The notes under the pieces are model-generated. The model was not told the DNA's origin. It was given only the letters and a program-made list of their open reading frames with translations, and made no database searches. 13,300 nt of DNA from Niveispirillum sp. (lineage in GTDB: Bacteria; Pseudomonadota; Alphaproteobacteria; Azospirillales; Azospirillaceae). The stretch lies in the NCBI GenBank assembly GCA_016463045.1, contig JAEMSB010000062.1:1-13300 (forward strand), in the 5' to 3' direction. Positions 11,161 through 13,300 of this stretch are shown here, piece after piece; within the stretch, counting starts at the first letter, position 1; every line of letters begins with the position of its first letter. The position numbers and the translations under genes are program-made.

Positions 11161-13300
11161 ATGGCCGTGCAGCGTTATTTGGGCCATTCCGGTATGATGC
11201 GCTGGTTCTGGGCGCCTCTTGTCGCGACATTGATCCTTTCATCCCTGTGGGTCGGCCTGTCTGCCGCCTTCACCCAACGTCCGCTGGCCGTGGATGGCGT
11301 GCTGGACCTGCGTGGCTGGGATTTCCGCCATGACGGGCAGATTTTCCTGGAAGGCGACTGGCAGTTCTGGCGCGACCGTCTGGTCAATCCGGCACAGATC
11401 ACCGACGGCTCCGCCCCGCCGCCCGCCCTGCTGGACGTGCCCGGCCGATGGACCAGCCAGAAGGTGGATGGTGTGCCGCTGAATGCCGAAGGTATCGGCA
11501 CCTATCACCTGCGCGTGCTGCTGCCCAAGGATGCGCCGCCGCTGGCCATGCGCCATAATCAGCGCTTTGTGGCCTGGAACGTCCTGGTCAATGGCGAACG
11601 CTCCATCTATGCCGGCAATGTCGGCACCGACGCCGACAGCACCGACAGCGCCGGGCAGAAGGCCATCTCCGCCGTCGGCCCCATCGATGGGGTGCTGGAC
11701 ATCACGGTGCAGGTGGCGGCCTTTGGCGGCTATGGCGGCATTCCGCGCGCCCTGCTGCTGGGTGATGCCGACAGCATGTATGGCGACTGGCAGCAGGAAC
11801 TGGCCTTCCGCACGGCCTTCCTGTCGGTCTGCCTGTCCATCGGCCTGCTGTATCTGATTCTCTATGTCCTGCGCCCGCGCGATCGGGAATGCCTGGTCTT
11901 TGCCGTCATGTCGGTGGCCATCGCCCTGGTGCAGCTGACCTCCAACACACCGCTGGGCAGCGAGGTGCTCTATTCCCTGCCGGGACAGTTGCTGGGTTTC
12001 CTCAACAACGTAATGTTCCCCTTCGTCTGGCTGTCCTGTCTGGCCAGTGCGGCCCTGCTGTTCCCCGGTTCGTTGCGAAAGGGTCTGGCCTGGCCCTCCT
12101 TCCTGTTCATCCTGGCCGTGCCGGTGGCCAGCCTTTGGACCTTGCAGTTTCCCTGGCTTCTGACCTGGACGGCCACCATCGGCCTGATCCTGGCCATGAT
12201 GACCCTGATCGCGGCCACGGGCACAGCGGCCAAGCAGCGTCAGCCGCTGGCCCTGCCCATGGCCATCGCCTGGACCGTGCTGGGCGTGTCCAATCTGGCC
12301 CTGGTCCACCGCGTCGGCTTCACCGGCATTATGGAGGCCGGGTACTGCTTCATGCTGTTCTTGCAGGCAGCCCTGCTAATCGACCGGCTGCGCTTGATGC
12401 TGGATCAGGCCAAGCAGTCCAATGCCCGTCTGGCCGCGCTGAATGGCGCGCTGGAGGATCAGGTGGCCGACCGGACAAGGCATCTCTCGGAAACCGTCGA
12501 CCGGCTGCAACTGGCGCAGGACCGGCTGGTACAGTCGGAAAAGCTGGCCAGCCTGGGCCGTCTTGTCGCCGGTGTGGCGCATGAGGTGAACACCCCCGTC
12601 GGCACCGCGCTGACCACCGCCACCCATCTGGCACAGCAGGTTGAGGCGGCGGAGGAGGCCATGGCCGCCGGCACCATGACACGCCGGCAGCTTGCCGATT
12701 TCCTGACGGAGGTGAAGGAGGCGGCCAACCTACTGACCACCACCGTCGAACGCACCGCCGCCGTGGTGCAAAGCTTCAAGCAGATCGCCACCGAGCGTTC
12801 GGATGAAACCCGCCGCCGCCTGGACCTGCACGACCTGCTGATGGAACTGCGCCCCGCGATGGAGGTGCGGACCGATGCGCCGCATGTGCGCTTCGTGATG
12901 GAAAGCAAGCCGGGTCTGGTGCTGGAAACCAATGGCGGCGCGCTGACCCAGGTGCTGGGACAGCTTCTGTCCAACTGCATGGACCATGCCTTCCCCGACG
13001 CACGCCCCGGCATGATCCGCGTGGCGGCCAGCCTGACACCCGATGGCGCCGTCGATCTGCTGGTGGAGGATGATGGCGTCGGCATCGATCCCGATATCCG
13101 CCCCCGCCTGTTTGAGCCTTTCACCACTACGGGCCGCGCCGACGGGCGCACCGGGCTGGGCCTGCACATGGTCTATACCTTGGTGGCCGGCCCCCTGGGT
13201 GGCACCATATCGGTGACCGATCGCGCGGATGGCGGCACCCTGGTACAGGTCCACCTGCCCGCCAGCCCCCGGACGGAGGCGGAGACCGCCTCCCCTCCCC
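11161..13300 (+). CDS. 7TMR-DISM-type membrane sensor histidine kinase (runs off right edge)
   Basis: An inner-membrane sensor kinase; 713 residues are visible with no stop. N-terminal membrane helix (about 13-33), periplasmic domain about 40-215 with jelly-roll style motifs (FLEGDWQFWRDRL, GIGTYHLRVLLP, VLVNGERSIYAGNVGT), then seven helices from about 219 to 408: this is the 7TMR-DISM layout. A coiled coil (about 412-460) leads to the HisKA H-box GVAHEVNTPVG with phospho-acceptor H474. The ATPase follows: N-box around N605, G1 DDGVG at 637-641, F-box FEPF at 651-654, and G2 GRTGLGL at 662-668. All key residues are intact, so it should be active. The sensed ligand is unknown; the fold suggests a carbohydrate or small-molecule signal. 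I start at ATG 11161-11163, with GCGGAAAT before it; ATGs at 11194 and 11197 are less likely. The response regulator is probably beyond the edge. Confidence 0.93.
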   Translation, partial: MAVQRYLGHSGMMRWFWAPLVATLILSSLWVGLSAAFTQRPLAVDGVLDLRGWDFRHDGQIFLEGDWQFWRDRLVNPAQITDGSAPPPALLDVPGRWTSQKVDGVPLNAEGIGTYHLRVLLPKDAPPLAMRHNQRFVAWNVLVNGERSIYAGNVGTDADSTDSAGQKAISAVGPIDGVLDITVQVAAFGGYGGIPRALLLGDADSMYGDWQQELAFRTAFLSVCLSIGLLYLILYVLRPRDRECLVFAVMSVAIALVQLTSNTPLGSEVLYSLPGQLLGFLNNVMFPFVWLSCLASAALLFPGSLRKGLAWPSFLFILAVPVASLWTLQFPWLLTWTATIGLILAMMTLIAATGTAAKQRQPLALPMAIAWTVLGVSNLALVHRVGFTGIMEAGYCFMLFLQAALLIDRLRLMLDQAKQSNARLAALNGALEDQVADRTRHLSETVDRLQLAQDRLVQSEKLASLGRLVAGVAHEVNTPVGTALTTATHLAQQVEAAEEAMAAGTMTRRQLADFLTEVKEAANLLTTTVERTAAVVQSFKQIATERSDETRRRLDLHDLLMELRPAMEVRTDAPHVRFVMESKPGLVLETNGGALTQVLGQLLSNCMDHAFPDARPGMIRVAASLTPDGAVDLLVEDDGVGIDPDIRPRLFEPFTTTGRADGRTGLGLHMVYTLVAGPLGGTISVTDRADGGTLVQVHLPASPRTEAETASPP

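Noticed and set aside
11239..12309. A 356-codon Gln/Gly-rich minus-strand frame opposite the kinase
   Set aside because: Its low-complexity composition is what Leu/Ala/Pro codons of the membrane segments give in reverse; the kinase frame is intact throughout.

Overview
The window is chromosomal, GC-rich DNA. The codon use, the gene set (class I PHA synthase, AlaC-type aminotransferase next to homoserine dehydrogenase, a sigma-54 promoter) and the protein similarities suggest a PHB-making alphaproteobacterium of the Rhodospirillales/Azospirillum-Niveispirillum kind. That placement is inference, made without a search. It looks like ordinary core and lineage-specific chromosome: I see no integrase, transposase, CRISPR array, tRNA or rRNA.

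Layout, left to right. 1-1693 (- strand): an amino-acid biosynthesis operon, alaC-type aminotransferase followed 12 bp later by hom (cut by the window edge). 1828-1885: a perfect 27-bp-arm palindrome, probably a dispersed intergenic repeat. 1896-2345 (-): a small proline-rich lipoprotein. 2515-4320 (+): phaC, the class I polyhydroxyalkanoate synthase, ending 7 bp from the convergent 4328-5305 (-) phytase-like lipoprotein. 5453-6075 (+): two small genes of unknown function, one membrane-anchored and one soluble. 6099-7769 (-): two secreted beta-repeat proteins in tandem (GIN/DUF4097 'toastrack' type), behind an apparently perfect sigma-54 promoter at 7814-7830. 7950-9302 (-): histidyl-tRNA synthetase. 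9409-10350 (-): two paralogous SpoIIAA/STAS-like small proteins. 10468-10995 (-): a secreted pentapeptide-repeat protein. 11161-13300 (+): a membrane histidine kinase of the 7TMR-DISM architecture, cut by the right edge.

The genes fall into small independent units and do not form one large system. The most interesting unit is the tandem GIN-protein operon with its consensus RpoN promoter: domains of this type recur in Psp/Lia-like envelope-stress systems, and RpoN drives psp operons in proteobacteria, so an envelope-stress role is a reasonable but untested idea. Other points worth a look are the SpoIIAA-like pair, the HisRS of a non-E. coli subtype, the intergenic palindromes, and a short reading frame with a strong ribosome-binding site in the phaC leader. 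No gap between genes exceeds about 200 bp; the larger gaps are described under the sites they contain.
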